DNA of 7,142 bases from an uncultured Granulosicoccaceae bacterium. Lineage in GTDB: Bacteria > Pseudomonadota > Gammaproteobacteria > CALCKW01. Of this stretch, positions 1-6,631 are shown piece by piece. The notes below the pieces were generated by a model, which saw only the letters and a list, made by a program, of their open reading frames with translations, did no database searches and was not told the origin of the DNA. Where the stretch lies: contig CALDHJ010000514.1 of the NCBI GenBank assembly GCA_937941555.1, positions 1-7,142 on the forward strand. The letters run 5' to 3'. The position numbers and the translations under genes were made by a program. Numbering within the stretch: position 1 is the stretch's first letter; every line of letters starts with the position of its first letter.

Positions 1-1077
1 ACCCTGCACGCCGAGCTCGACACGCTCGGCTACCGACACCGCTGCGGGGTCGCCCCGACACCCCTTGCCGCCCGACTGATGGCGCGCCAGGGCCTCGCGC
101 CGGCCCTCGATACGCGCCAACTCGACACCGCACTCCACACCCTGCCCGTGCAGCAGCTCGACCTCGACACCAGCACCTTGCGGGCGTTGCAGCAATGCGG
201 TATCCGCCACACCGGGGCCTTGTTTGCGCAGCCGCGCGACGCCCTCGCACGCCGCTTCGGCCAGAATTGCTGCGACTACCTCGACCGCCTGCGCGGCCAC
301 GCACCCGACCCCCGACCGGGCTTCAGCCCGCCCGAACACTTCGATCAGACGCTCGAGCTGCTGCACGAGATCGACAACACCGACGCCCTGACCTTTCCGC
401 TCAAGCGCCTGACCGAGACCCTCGGCGCTCAGCTGGTCAGCCGAGACAGCGGGGCCAGTACCCTGCGGCTCTCACTCGGCCACCCGCGTACTCCCGACAG
501 CGAGCTGTCCGTGCGCCTGCTCGAGGCCAGCGGCGACGCCCGCCACTTGCTGCAGGTGACCCGCGCCCACCTCGAACGCCTGCAACTGCCCGAGCCGGTT
601 CGCTCGTTGCGGCTGCGGTGCAGCGGTTTCGAATCCGTCGCACGCGGTGGCGATGACCTCTTCCAGCACCCCGGCCGGGCCACGGGTGAACGGCGCAACA
701 CCATCGAACACCTGCGGGCACGCCTGGGCGAAGCCGCGGTCTACCAGCTCGATGTCGTCGACGATCACCGCCCCGAGTGCGCCTGGCGCGCGCACCTGCA
801 CAACCCGGCCCGCGAGTCCCCCCACCGCGCAGGCTGGCCGCTGCGCCCTCTCTGGCTGGTCGATCCACCCGAGCCCATGCCACGCGGCCTGACCCTCGAG
901 TCCGGTCCGGAACGGCTGGAAAGCGGCTGGTGGGGCGGTCAGTGCAATGATGGCCGTGCCGCCCCGGACATGCGCCGCGACTATTACATCGCACGCGATG
1001 ACGCCGGGCTGCGCTACTGGGTTTTCCAGCGTCGCGACACCACCTCGCAGTGGTACCTGCACGGGCGCTTCGGCTGA
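1..1077 (+). CDS. imuB: ImuB, Y-family polymerase-like mutasome adaptor (C-terminal part, 5' end outside window)
   Basis: The frame is open from base 1 and ends with TGA at 1075-1077, giving 358 residues of a protein usually near 470-500 residues, so the palm start and its active-site region lie upstream. The visible part begins in the palm (LGYRHRCGVAPTPLAARL), passes through a helix-hairpin-helix/thumb region (LRALQQCGIRHTGALFAQP, then ARRFG), a little-finger-like region (PPEHFDQTLELL onward) and the ImuB-type tail (DDHRPECAWRAHL, RPLWL, RRDYYIARD, final WYLHGRFG). ImuB proteins resemble DinB/UmuC but generally lack polymerase catalytic acids; they link ImuA, DnaE2 and the beta clamp during SOS mutagenesis. 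A GDDLF peptide (649-663) sits where a clamp-binding QxxLF-type motif is expected, with Gly for Gln. The ATG at 79 is internal. dnaE2, the usual downstream partner, is about 5.5 kb away at 6631. Family assignment is firm; the clamp-motif reading is inference. Confidence 0.93.
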   Translation, partial: TLHAELDTLGYRHRCGVAPTPLAARLMARQGLAPALDTRQLDTALHTLPVQQLDLDTSTLRALQQCGIRHTGALFAQPRDALARRFGQNCCDYLDRLRGHAPDPRPGFSPPEHFDQTLELLHEIDNTDALTFPLKRLTETLGAQLVSRDSGASTLRLSLGHPRTPDSELSVRLLEASGDARHLLQVTRAHLERLQLPEPVRSLRLRCSGFESVARGGDDLFQHPGRATGERRNTIEHLRARLGEAAVYQLDVVDDHRPECAWRAHLHNPARESPHRAGWPLRPLWLVDPPEPMPRGLTLESGPERLESGWWGGQCNDGRAAPDMRRDYYIARDDAGLRYWVFQRRDTTSQWYLHGRFG

Positions 1078-1181
1078 TCCGAATTCCGCGTCAAAAAAAA
1101 CGCACTCAACGCGGCAGCCCCGCCACCATTGACTATTATCTGAAGCGCAGCCCACTGACAGCGCAAGAGCCACCAGACCGC

Positions 1182-1589
1182 ATGGCCACTCCAGATACGC
1201 CCACCCTCGTCCTCTACGGTGCGCCCGACCCGTTGTTCAGCGAGTGCCTTGCGGCGCTGCTGAACGCCATCGGGTGCAAGGCCCATCGCCCGATTCGGAG
1301 CGACGCCGTGTTGCGCGAGCTCGACCATGTTGATCCCGACATCGTCCTGCTCGACGACAGCTACGGCGAGGAACAGGTTGCCCAGCTCTGTCACGCCCTC
1401 AAACGCCGACAGCACGATCTGCCCGTGGTGGTCATGACCGCCAACTGGCAGGCGAGCGAGGGCGCCCGGCTGCGCGCAGCCGGTGTCGACCACATCGTCC
1501 GCAAACCCTTTGGCGCTGATCGCCTCGTCGAGCTCATCGATTCACTGCCCGTCCACCAGAAGGAAGCCTCATGTTCAGCGGACGCCTGA
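1182..1589 (+). CDS. Stand-alone receiver (REC)-like protein with altered acidic pocket
   Basis: A 135-residue protein consisting of one CheY-like receiver fold and no output domain. Visible receiver landmarks are the phosphoacceptor candidate D58 at the end of beta-3 (DIVLLDD), T86 at the end of beta-4 (VVVMTAN) and the beta-5 Lys-Pro pair K108-P109 (IVRKPFG). The N-terminal strand reads LVLYGAPDP: where canonical receivers have two adjacent acidic residues that bind Mg2+, this one has Ala14-Pro15, leaving only D16. Phosphorylation may therefore be weak or absent. The start at 1182 was chosen because beta-1 begins a few residues later; the frame is open further upstream but that part does not look like protein. 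No good Shine-Dalgarno precedes it. Its 3' end overlaps the next gene by 19 bp, so the two are probably co-translated and may interact. The partner and output are unknown. Confidence 0.84.
   Translation: MATPDTPTLVLYGAPDPLFSECLAALLNAIGCKAHRPIRSDAVLRELDHVDPDIVLLDDSYGEEQVAQLCHALKRRQHDLPVVVMTANWQASEGARLRAAGVDHIVRKPFGADRLVELIDSLPVHQKEASCSADA
1560..1564 (+). promoter_or_regulatory. Ribosome binding site of the PAS/kinase-like gene
   Basis: AAGGA lies six bases before the ATG at 1571, inside the coding sequence of the receiver gene. It supports 1571 as the true start and indicates translational coupling across the 19-bp gene overlap. It is the clearest Shine-Dalgarno in the window; the other visible starts have none of comparable quality. 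Confidence 0.65.
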
Positions 1590-3043
1590 TCCAACTCACC
1601 GCGGGCGCCTGCCTGTCGATTGCCCTCGTCACGGCCCTGCCGGCATTTCTGTTGTGGCTCGACTTCAGCAGCTTCGAGAAAGACCAGGTGCGAAGCCTCC
1701 TGGCTCCACGCCAGACCCTGATCACAGTTCTACTCGGCTGCGCAGCACTCTTGCCGGTGCTGTTTTTCGGCACCTACTTCTACCGCCACCTGCGCACCAT
1801 GCGAAAGCTCAACGTGCAGATGCGTGAGGCAGTCGAAGGCCGCACTGAAGAGCTCGAACTCGACGAGGAAGTCCCGCCTGAAGCGCGCGACCTTGCAAAC
1901 ACTGCAAGCGAAATGCTGCAACGCTCGATGCAGCGCCAGGACGAACTCAACAGCAACCTTGCCAGCGCTACCAGCATCAGCAGCCGTGACCGCACCCGCT
2001 TTACCGCGATGATCGGCGAACTCGCCCAGGGCGTCATGGTCTGCGATGTCAACGGCAACCTGCTGCTGTTCAACTCCCGCGCCCGCGATCTGCTGGGAGA
2101 GGAATCGAACCGCGTCGACCTCGGCGGCTCGATCTTCCAGCTGTTCGATCAGGAACTGATCAAACACGGTCTTTCAATCTTGCGCCACCGCCTCAACAGC
2201 GGCGACATGCATGCGCGTGCCGTACTCAACGCGAGCTCGCACGAAGGCACCCTGGTGCGTGTGCAGATGGCGCCCGTTGTCGAGGGCAGCGAACACGCCC
2301 CGAGCCCGGCCGAAGCCATCACCGGATTCATCCTCACGCTCGACGACGTCACGCTGCAACACTCGATCAGCACCCGCCGCGACCTGTTGTTGCAAAGCCT
2401 GACCCGCGAGACGCGCAACATGCTCACGCGGTTGCGCACCGGTCTCGACAGCCTGGGTCGCACCGTCGAATCGCGCCAGCACAGCGGATTGGTCAAAGCG
2501 CTCGGCCGCGACGTGCGCCGCCACTGCGAGCACCTCGAACGCCTGAGCTTCCAACAGTCCGATCTGCTCGAGCAGACCTGGCCGCTCGAACCGATCCTCG
2601 CAAGCGACCTGCTCACCGCGATCAATCAACGCCTCGGCCGTGAGCACAACACAGAGCTGCCATTGAGCGCGGTATTGCCCGCCGAGACCTGGGTGCGTGC
2701 CGACGGCTTCGCCATGGTGCAAGGCCTCTCAGCCGTCGTGCAGACACTGGCACGTGATTGGGAAGCCCACGTCACCAGCCTCTCGGCCCGGGCCGATCAA
2801 GGCTTGCTGATCGTCTCCCTGCACTGGGGTGACGGCACACTGCGTCAGGAAGATTTCCGCGCACTGGCCATGACCAGCGCCCGTCGAGGCAACGAGGCCA
2901 GCAGCACCAGCATGCTCGAGTTGTTGCAACGCCACAGCGGACGCGCCTGGCTCGAGGAGAGCCGCACTGGACAGAACCTGCGACTGGCGTTGCCGTTGTG
3001 CGAACCCCCGGTGCTCGGCAGCGCCGGCTCCGATCGCGGCTAG
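1571..3043 (+). CDS. Membrane PAS / degenerate histidine-kinase-like protein, N-terminal part of an exonuclease-fused sensor cut by amber stop
   Basis: A 490-residue protein. Two hydrophobic segments (about 8-31 and 48-71) anchor it in the inner membrane around a short loop. A linker or HAMP-like helical region (72-140) leads to a PAS domain (about 141-262: RTRFTAMIGELAQGVMVCD, then NGNLLLFNSRARDLLG and ITGFILTLDDVT). Next come a dimerisation-helix-like segment (about 263-330) and a C-terminal region resembling a worn-down kinase ATPase domain (about 335-477, ending in LELLQRHSGRAWLEES). There is no HE-x-R-type phosphorylation histidine (TRETRNM stands in its place), no N-box and no DxGxG motif. 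From memory, this arrangement matches a proteobacterial family of about 700 residues in which the same membrane-PAS-kinase-like module is fused to a DnaQ-type 3'-5' exonuclease. Here TAG at 3041-3043 ends the frame at the fusion linker, and the exonuclease-like part follows in the same frame. The ligand and role are unknown. Confidence 0.86.
   Translation: MFSGRLIQLTAGACLSIALVTALPAFLLWLDFSSFEKDQVRSLLAPRQTLITVLLGCAALLPVLFFGTYFYRHLRTMRKLNVQMREAVEGRTEELELDEEVPPEARDLANTASEMLQRSMQRQDELNSNLASATSISSRDRTRFTAMIGELAQGVMVCDVNGNLLLFNSRARDLLGEESNRVDLGGSIFQLFDQELIKHGLSILRHRLNSGDMHARAVLNASSHEGTLVRVQMAPVVEGSEHAPSPAEAITGFILTLDDVTLQHSISTRRDLLLQSLTRETRNMLTRLRTGLDSLGRTVESRQHSGLVKALGRDVRRHCEHLERLSFQQSDLLEQTWPLEPILASDLLTAINQRLGREHNTELPLSAVLPAETWVRADGFAMVQGLSAVVQTLARDWEAHVTSLSARADQGLLIVSLHWGDGTLRQEDFRALAMTSARRGNEASSTSMLELLQRHSGRAWLEESRTGQNLRLALPLCEPPVLGSAGSDRG
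3041..3043 (+). other. In-frame amber codon between sensor module and exonuclease-like domain
   Basis: TAG separates ...GSDRG from YDFGERIESG... with no frame change. Relatives of this fusion family, as I recall them, carry a tyrosine-rich linker of the form YYDFD at this spot. A single change of TAC or TAT to TAG would explain the stop. The next 200 codons remain open to TAA at 3644-3646. It could be a true recent mutation, a base error, a gene-splitting stop or a readthrough site; the sequence alone does not decide. Confidence 0.85.
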
Positions 3044-3082
3044 TACGATTTTGGCGAGCGCATCGAGTCGGGCAGCATCCGC

Positions 3083-3646
3083 GTGCCCGAGCCGCCGCTG
3101 GCAAAACAGGTGTGTACCGCGGTTGGCATGTTGTCCCTGCCCTCACCCTCAGGTGAGAAAACCGACGGCCAGATTTCACTCGCCGCGATTCGCTTGGTCA
3201 ACGGCACCATTCAGTCGACGGCGCGCACTGAATTCGAAACCCAGTGGCTCAATTCACCTGCAAACGAAGCCGAGGGGCCTGACCCGCTCGCGCTGGCGCG
3301 TTTCAGTGAAGGCACAGTCGTCGCGCTGCACGACGCCGAGCGCACGCTGAGCAAGCTTGGCCATGCCCAGCGAGACGTTCTCGAAGCCGCCAATATCGTT
3401 GACACTGCCAGCATGGCACGGCTTGCCATGCCGATGGCCGACGGGTTCAGCCTCTACCTCATTGCCGAGCAGTTGGGTGTGGAGCCGCGTGTCGACAGCG
3501 CCGAGTCGATCGCACGCACCACCGGCAAGATCTACCTGCGCCTGGCCAAGGCGCTGGAGAATCGCGGCATTCGCAGCTACTCCCAGCTCATCCATGCCGT
3601 GCGACAGCTCGAAGAACAGAGCAACGCCTCAAACCCCTACTTGTAA
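3083..3646 (+). CDS. Degenerate DnaQ-like 3'-5' exonuclease domain, C-terminal half of the split sensor gene
   Basis: This frame continues that of 1571-3043 after the amber codon; homology begins right after it, at 3044 (YDFGERIESG). If translated separately, GTG at 3083 (187 residues) or ATG at 3128 are possible starts, neither with a convincing ribosome site. The fold order of DnaQ exonucleases is recognisable: ISLAAIRLVNG corresponds to the beta strands after Exo I, VVALHDAERTLSKL to Exo II, IVDTASMARLAMP and FSLYLIAEQLGV to the following helices, and YLRLAKALENRGIRSYSQL to the last helix. The catalytic residues are gone: TAVGMLSL replaces FDTETTGL, the Exo II Asp is Thr88, and the Exo III His and Asp are missing around SIARTTGKIYLRL. 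A segment of roughly 20 residues containing the usual HGIT motif also appears deleted. It is probably inactive as a nuclease. It may be a pseudogene piece, a separate small protein or part of a readthrough product. Confidence 0.62.
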   Translation: MPEPPLAKQVCTAVGMLSLPSPSGEKTDGQISLAAIRLVNGTIQSTARTEFETQWLNSPANEAEGPDPLALARFSEGTVVALHDAERTLSKLGHAQRDVLEAANIVDTASMARLAMPMADGFSLYLIAEQLGVEPRVDSAESIARTTGKIYLRLAKALENRGIRSYSQLIHAVRQLEEQSNASNPYL

Positions 3647-3651
3647 GCCGT

Positions 3652-6444
3652 TCAACCGGGCTGGTGATCGAAGTCGCTCACCAGCTCGGTGTTGACCTGC
3701 TTCTCCTCCGGACTCAGCACCAACGACACTCGCCCTGATTCGTCGAAGAACTGGGCTGCGAAGGCGCGTAGTGCGGTGGCATCGATCAAGCGCAGATCGT
3801 CTGTCACACGCTGGATATCGGGGTAGTCGAGGCCGTGCTCGCGCAGCAGCGCGTATTCAAACATCACCCCCGTACTGGCCGTGAGGCGCTCTGCCCTGTC
3901 GTGCAGCCACTGAGCGCGAAGGCGTTCGAAATCCTGCGCGTTGATTGGCGTGGTTTGCAGCGATGTCACCACTGAATCGATTGCTGCGGCGACGGTTGCG
4001 ACATGCTCGGGCGCCGACTGGGTATGCACCACAAGGCTGGCCCCGCCACGGTCGAAGGGCCGACGCAACAGCTGCACTGACAACTGGTACACAAGACCCG
4101 ACTCCTCGCGCAAGGTTTGCCACAACGCTTTTTCAAAGGCAGCTTGCAGCGCAATGAGCGACGCCGAGCGCTGATCCAGGCCGTTTGCCTGGGATTGCAG
4201 GTAGTGTATCGACACATCCGCCACCTGACTCGACGTCCTGACCCTTATCTGGCGGTTTCGTGGCGACGGGGTGTGGCGCAGTGCTTCGGTATCCGTGCGC
4301 GCGACCATGCCACCGAGGTGTTCGGTTGTGACATGGCGCAGCAGCGCCGCCGGCATGGGGCCGATCACGAACACGTCCGTCTCCGCGGCGTTGGCAAAGA
4401 ACTGCGTGTGGGCGAGGCGCAGATCGGCAATCGACGGCGCCTGCGACGCAGGTTGGCGCTCGACGGCGTACAGCGATTCAGTCAACACCCGTCGCAACTG
4501 CCTGGCATTGCCGAATCCGGTACTGTGCCAGCGGTCCTGAACACGCTGGAGCACGCGCTCCGGCAGGGTTGCTGGCACGGCACCGGTTCGCAGCGCGTGC
4601 CCGACCAGCGCGAAAGCCGACCCAAGTGCGGACGACGGCACATCCAGAATCAGCCCTTGGCGTGTCGTTTCGACAAACAGCGACGCTTGCACGCCGACAC
4701 CGTTGGCCACCGCCACCGGCGACGGCGGCGCCGCCACCGGCGACGGCGGCGCCGCCTCGACCGTGAGCTGATCGAACAGCGCTGGCATGACCCGCACCGC
4801 ATTCTCGAGCGATACGGCGTGCTGCAGCACATTGTTCCGGTTGACCACCATGACCGCGACTTGAGAACGCGGGGTCTCGGCCGGCACATGGTGAACCCGC
4901 ACCCCGCTTTCGAGCATGATGACGCGCGTGCGGGTCGTGTCATCAAATACTTCGGATGCTATGCGCGCTCTTGGCTGCGGCAGGTGCACTGGCGTCTCTG
5001 CCAGCGTCGGCACGACCGCCATGGGCGAATCAGGACCCGCCTCGATCGGCTCCCAGCCCCGAATGCGCTGAACTGCCAACTGCAACCGCTCAGTCGGCGG
5101 CAGCGGCACACTGCGATCCACACCCTCGAAAGCCACTACCGTGCGAAGGCGCGAAAGCGTGGATGCAATCAAGGCGCGCGTGTCATCAACCGACAGGTTG
5201 GCCAGAAGGGCTGCAGTCGCCTCGGCTTCATCAGTCGAACGCCGTACCGAGAGACCCGCTGTCAGACGCGAAACCAGGGCATCAGCCGCCAATGATGCCG
5301 ATGCCGCCGGTGCGTAGGCCGCACTCTGCAGACCGGCTCTGATCGACGCGAGCCAGCGCATCGACCCTTGTGCGGCTGGTGCGTTCAACCCGGCCTCGAT
5401 CGCGAACTCGAGTTGCGTCAGGCAATCGGCAACACGGGTCTGAACAGGTGACAGGATGAAGAAATCGCCCTCACCTCCGCCTGAAAGCCGCAGCCGTTCA
5501 CGGTGCACCTCACCACACAGTTGCTGCACGGCATCGGAAGCGCGCCACCATCCAAGCAGACTTTCCATGGTGATGTTGACCGCTCGGTAATCCGTGCCCG
5601 GCGCATGGCGCAGCACGGCAAGGGTGAGCTGAGGCTCGAGGATATCGCTGTTGTACTGAACCAACGCCGACTCGGTGCGCGGTGCCGGTCCCAGCGGGGC
5701 GACCGTGAGCGACGGGTGGACGGGGCCGAGTCGGGTGGAACCGAAACGGTCTTCAACCAGGGCCAGGACCTCGTCTGCATCGAAATCGCCCGCCAGCACC
5801 AGGGTTGCATTGTCCGGGCGGTAGTGTGACGCCCAGAATCGGTGCAAGGCCTCTGCGTTGGCCACACGCACGTCGTCACCCGACTGCCGACGAAGTCGAT
5901 GGAGGGCCGGCTCCATGAGCTGGCGCCATCGAATCGCCGTGTCACGCTCACCCTGCGATTCAGCACTGAGCAGCTCGGCGCGCACGACCCCCTTCTCGAG
6001 GTCGAGTGCAATCGGGTCGATGCGCAAGTCACTGAGCCAGGCTTGCATCAGATCGAGGCTGTCGCGGAAGACATCCTGGCGCAGCCGCGGCACGCTCGCG
6101 CTGTATACCGTGTGTCGCTCTGCCGTATAGGCATTGAGATCGCGCCCGTGACGCAATCCGGCCTGATCGAACAACCGGGCGATGTCAGCCCGAGAGAAGC
6201 GTCCTGCGCCGAGAAACGCCATGTGCTCGACAAGGTGTGCCCAACCGTGGTGTCCGGTGCGCTCGTGTGCGGTACCCACCCCGACAACAAGGCGCATCGC
6301 GATGCGTTCTCCGTGCGCGTTTGCCGGCGCAGGTTGCAGCACAACACTCAGACCGTTCTCCAGCTCGAAGCGGTGCAGCCCGGCCACAGCCGGCGTGGCC
6401 AGCAGTGCGCAGAGCACAACGAGGAACAGTCTGGGGAGAGACAT
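3652..6444 (-). CDS. Secreted M16 family zinc metallopeptidase, two-lobe PqqL-like
   Basis: A 930-residue protein, close in length and layout to E. coli PqqL. It starts with a signal peptide (MSLPRLFLVVLCALLATPAVAG, likely cleaved after A21), so it should act in the periplasm or beyond. The N-terminal lobe (about 23-490) has the inverted zinc motif HLVEH (H70, E73, H74) and the downstream glutamates E150 and E157 in EKGVVRAEL, matching the pitrilysin pattern in which the second Glu is the third zinc ligand. GLRHGRDLNAYTAERHTVY (97-114) is typical of the PqqL-like branch. The C-terminal lobe (about 495-925) is the catalytically silent partner. All metal and catalytic residues expected of an active enzyme are present. 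A short Pro-rich repeat interrupts the second lobe. The ATG at 6444 is the only ATG, GTG or TTG before an upstream in-frame TGA, and it has no clear Shine-Dalgarno. No TonB receptor or substrate gene is in view, so the substrate is unknown. Confidence 0.95.
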   Translation of the reverse strand: MSLPRLFLVVLCALLATPAVAGLHRFELENGLSVVLQPAPANAHGERIAMRLVVGVGTAHERTGHHGWAHLVEHMAFLGAGRFSRADIARLFDQAGLRHGRDLNAYTAERHTVYSASVPRLRQDVFRDSLDLMQAWLSDLRIDPIALDLEKGVVRAELLSAESQGERDTAIRWRQLMEPALHRLRRQSGDDVRVANAEALHRFWASHYRPDNATLVLAGDFDADEVLALVEDRFGSTRLGPVHPSLTVAPLGPAPRTESALVQYNSDILEPQLTLAVLRHAPGTDYRAVNITMESLLGWWRASDAVQQLCGEVHRERLRLSGGGEGDFFILSPVQTRVADCLTQLEFAIEAGLNAPAAQGSMRWLASIRAGLQSAAYAPAASASLAADALVSRLTAGLSVRRSTDEAEATAALLANLSVDDTRALIASTLSRLRTVVAFEGVDRSVPLPPTERLQLAVQRIRGWEPIEAGPDSPMAVVPTLAETPVHLPQPRARIASEVFDDTTRTRVIMLESGVRVHHVPAETPRSQVAVMVVNRNNVLQHAVSLENAVRVMPALFDQLTVEAAPPSPVAAPPSPVAVANGVGVQASLFVETTRQGLILDVPSSALGSAFALVGHALRTGAVPATLPERVLQRVQDRWHSTGFGNARQLRRVLTESLYAVERQPASQAPSIADLRLAHTQFFANAAETDVFVIGPMPAALLRHVTTEHLGGMVARTDTEALRHTPSPRNRQIRVRTSSQVADVSIHYLQSQANGLDQRSASLIALQAAFEKALWQTLREESGLVYQLSVQLLRRPFDRGGASLVVHTQSAPEHVATVAAAIDSVVTSLQTTPINAQDFERLRAQWLHDRAERLTASTGVMFEYALLREHGLDYPDIQRVTDDLRLIDATALRAFAAQFFDESGRVSLVLSPEEKQVNTELVSDFDHQPG
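3655..3690. terminator. Hairpin at convergent gene junction, possible bidirectional terminator
   Basis: Arms at 3655-3667 and 3678-3690 form a 13-position stem (12 Watson-Crick pairs and one G-T pair) around a 10-base loop. It starts nine bases after the TAA of the exonuclease-like frame and covers the last codons of the M16 gene from the other side, where a terminator for both convergent genes would be expected. Neither strand has a T-run after it, so it is not a standard intrinsic terminator. It may act as a Rho-assisted or 3'-protecting hairpin, or be a by-product of coding sequence. Confidence 0.35.
4710..4756. repeat. 21-bp tandem repeat, about 2.2 copies, inside the M16 gene
   Basis: The run 4710-4756 repeats perfectly with period 21 (for example 4711-4731 equals 4732-4752). 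Because 21 is a multiple of three, it encodes two in-frame copies of a seven-residue unit, read as AAPPSPVAAPPSPVAVA on the minus strand near residues 563-579. The result is a flexible Pro/Ala-rich loop in the C-terminal lobe. It could change length by slippage without breaking the frame. Confidence 0.93.
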
Positions 6445-6611
6445 CGCACAAACAGCCGTGAAAGTTGCGACATGATCCCTGAATCACGCAGCGCACAGCG
6501 CGAAGCCGTTCACGCTAACCAGATGGACATCCCGCAGTACACAGCCAGTGTGTCGACATTGAAACGCCCGGCCGGACCGGCGACTACGGGACTGGCCATC
6601 ACCGGCCTGAT
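6445..6611. other. Divergent intergenic region between the M16 gene and dnaE2
   Basis: About 170 bases upstream of both divergent genes, before the LexA box. I see no RNA gene, no convincing sigma-70 promoter for the M16 gene and no Shine-Dalgarno for it. A short dyad (ACACA at 6539-6543 and TGTGT at 6549-6553) is present but too small to interpret. An in-frame ATG at 6523 would extend DnaE2 by 36 residues, but the extension does not resemble the family and lies upstream of the operator. Confidence 0.6.
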
Positions 6612-6631
6612 AACTGTATATTCATACAGTA
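6612..6631. promoter_or_regulatory. LexA operator (SOS box) of dnaE2
   Basis: The 20 bases aactgtatattcatacagta match the gamma/betaproteobacterial LexA consensus TACTGTATATANAHACAGTA at all but two positions. The 16-base core CTG-N10-CAG is at 6614-6629. The last base of the full consensus is the A of the dnaE2 ATG, so the operator runs directly into the start codon. LexA bound here would block RNA polymerase, placing dnaE2 under SOS control separately from imuB. The other divergent gene starts about 170 bases away and need not be affected. Confidence 0.92.
6617..6622 (+). promoter_or_regulatory. Candidate -10 element within the LexA box
   Basis: TATATT matches the TATAAT consensus at five of six positions and lies inside the operator. 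Transcription would then start about seven bases downstream, near 6629-6631, at the dnaE2 ATG. No good -35 is found 16-18 bases upstream (GGCCAT at 6594-6599). The assignment depends on position and on how common -10 overlap is in SOS boxes. Confidence 0.4.

Noticed and set aside
1086..1114. Inverted repeat CCGCGT / ACGCGG around an A8 run after imuB, considered as a terminator
   Set aside because: Arms are only six bases with a 17-base loop holding the A-tract, and no T-run follows on the plus strand.
1130..1139. TTGACT and TATTAT before the receiver gene, considered as promoter boxes
   Set aside because: They overlap each other and cannot be a -35/-10 pair. TATTAT alone lacks a matching -35 at proper spacing.
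437..1173. Minus-strand open frames across the imuB tail
   Set aside because: They lie opposite a well-supported imuB frame and their translations show low-complexity Arg/Gly/Ala composition without domains.
1050..1181. Longer N-terminus of the receiver protein from a start at 1050 inside imuB
   Set aside because: The added residues are basic, unlike any receiver N-terminus, and overlap the imuB end; the receiver fold begins right after the ATG at 1182.
4117..5295. Long open frame (392 codons) on the plus strand, antisense to the M16 gene
   Set aside because: Its product is rich in Arg and His with no recognisable domain, and it lies fully opposite a clear M16 peptidase. Long antisense frames are common in GC-rich genes.
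6539..6553. Short dyad ACACA-N5-TGTGT in the intergenic region, considered as an operator
   Set aside because: Five-base arms occur often by chance and no known regulator site is matched.
6523..6630. Upstream in-frame ATG at 6523 that would extend DnaE2 by 36 residues
   Set aside because: The extension is not like DnaE2, has no Shine-Dalgarno, and would have to be read through the LexA box; the family N-terminus fits 6631.
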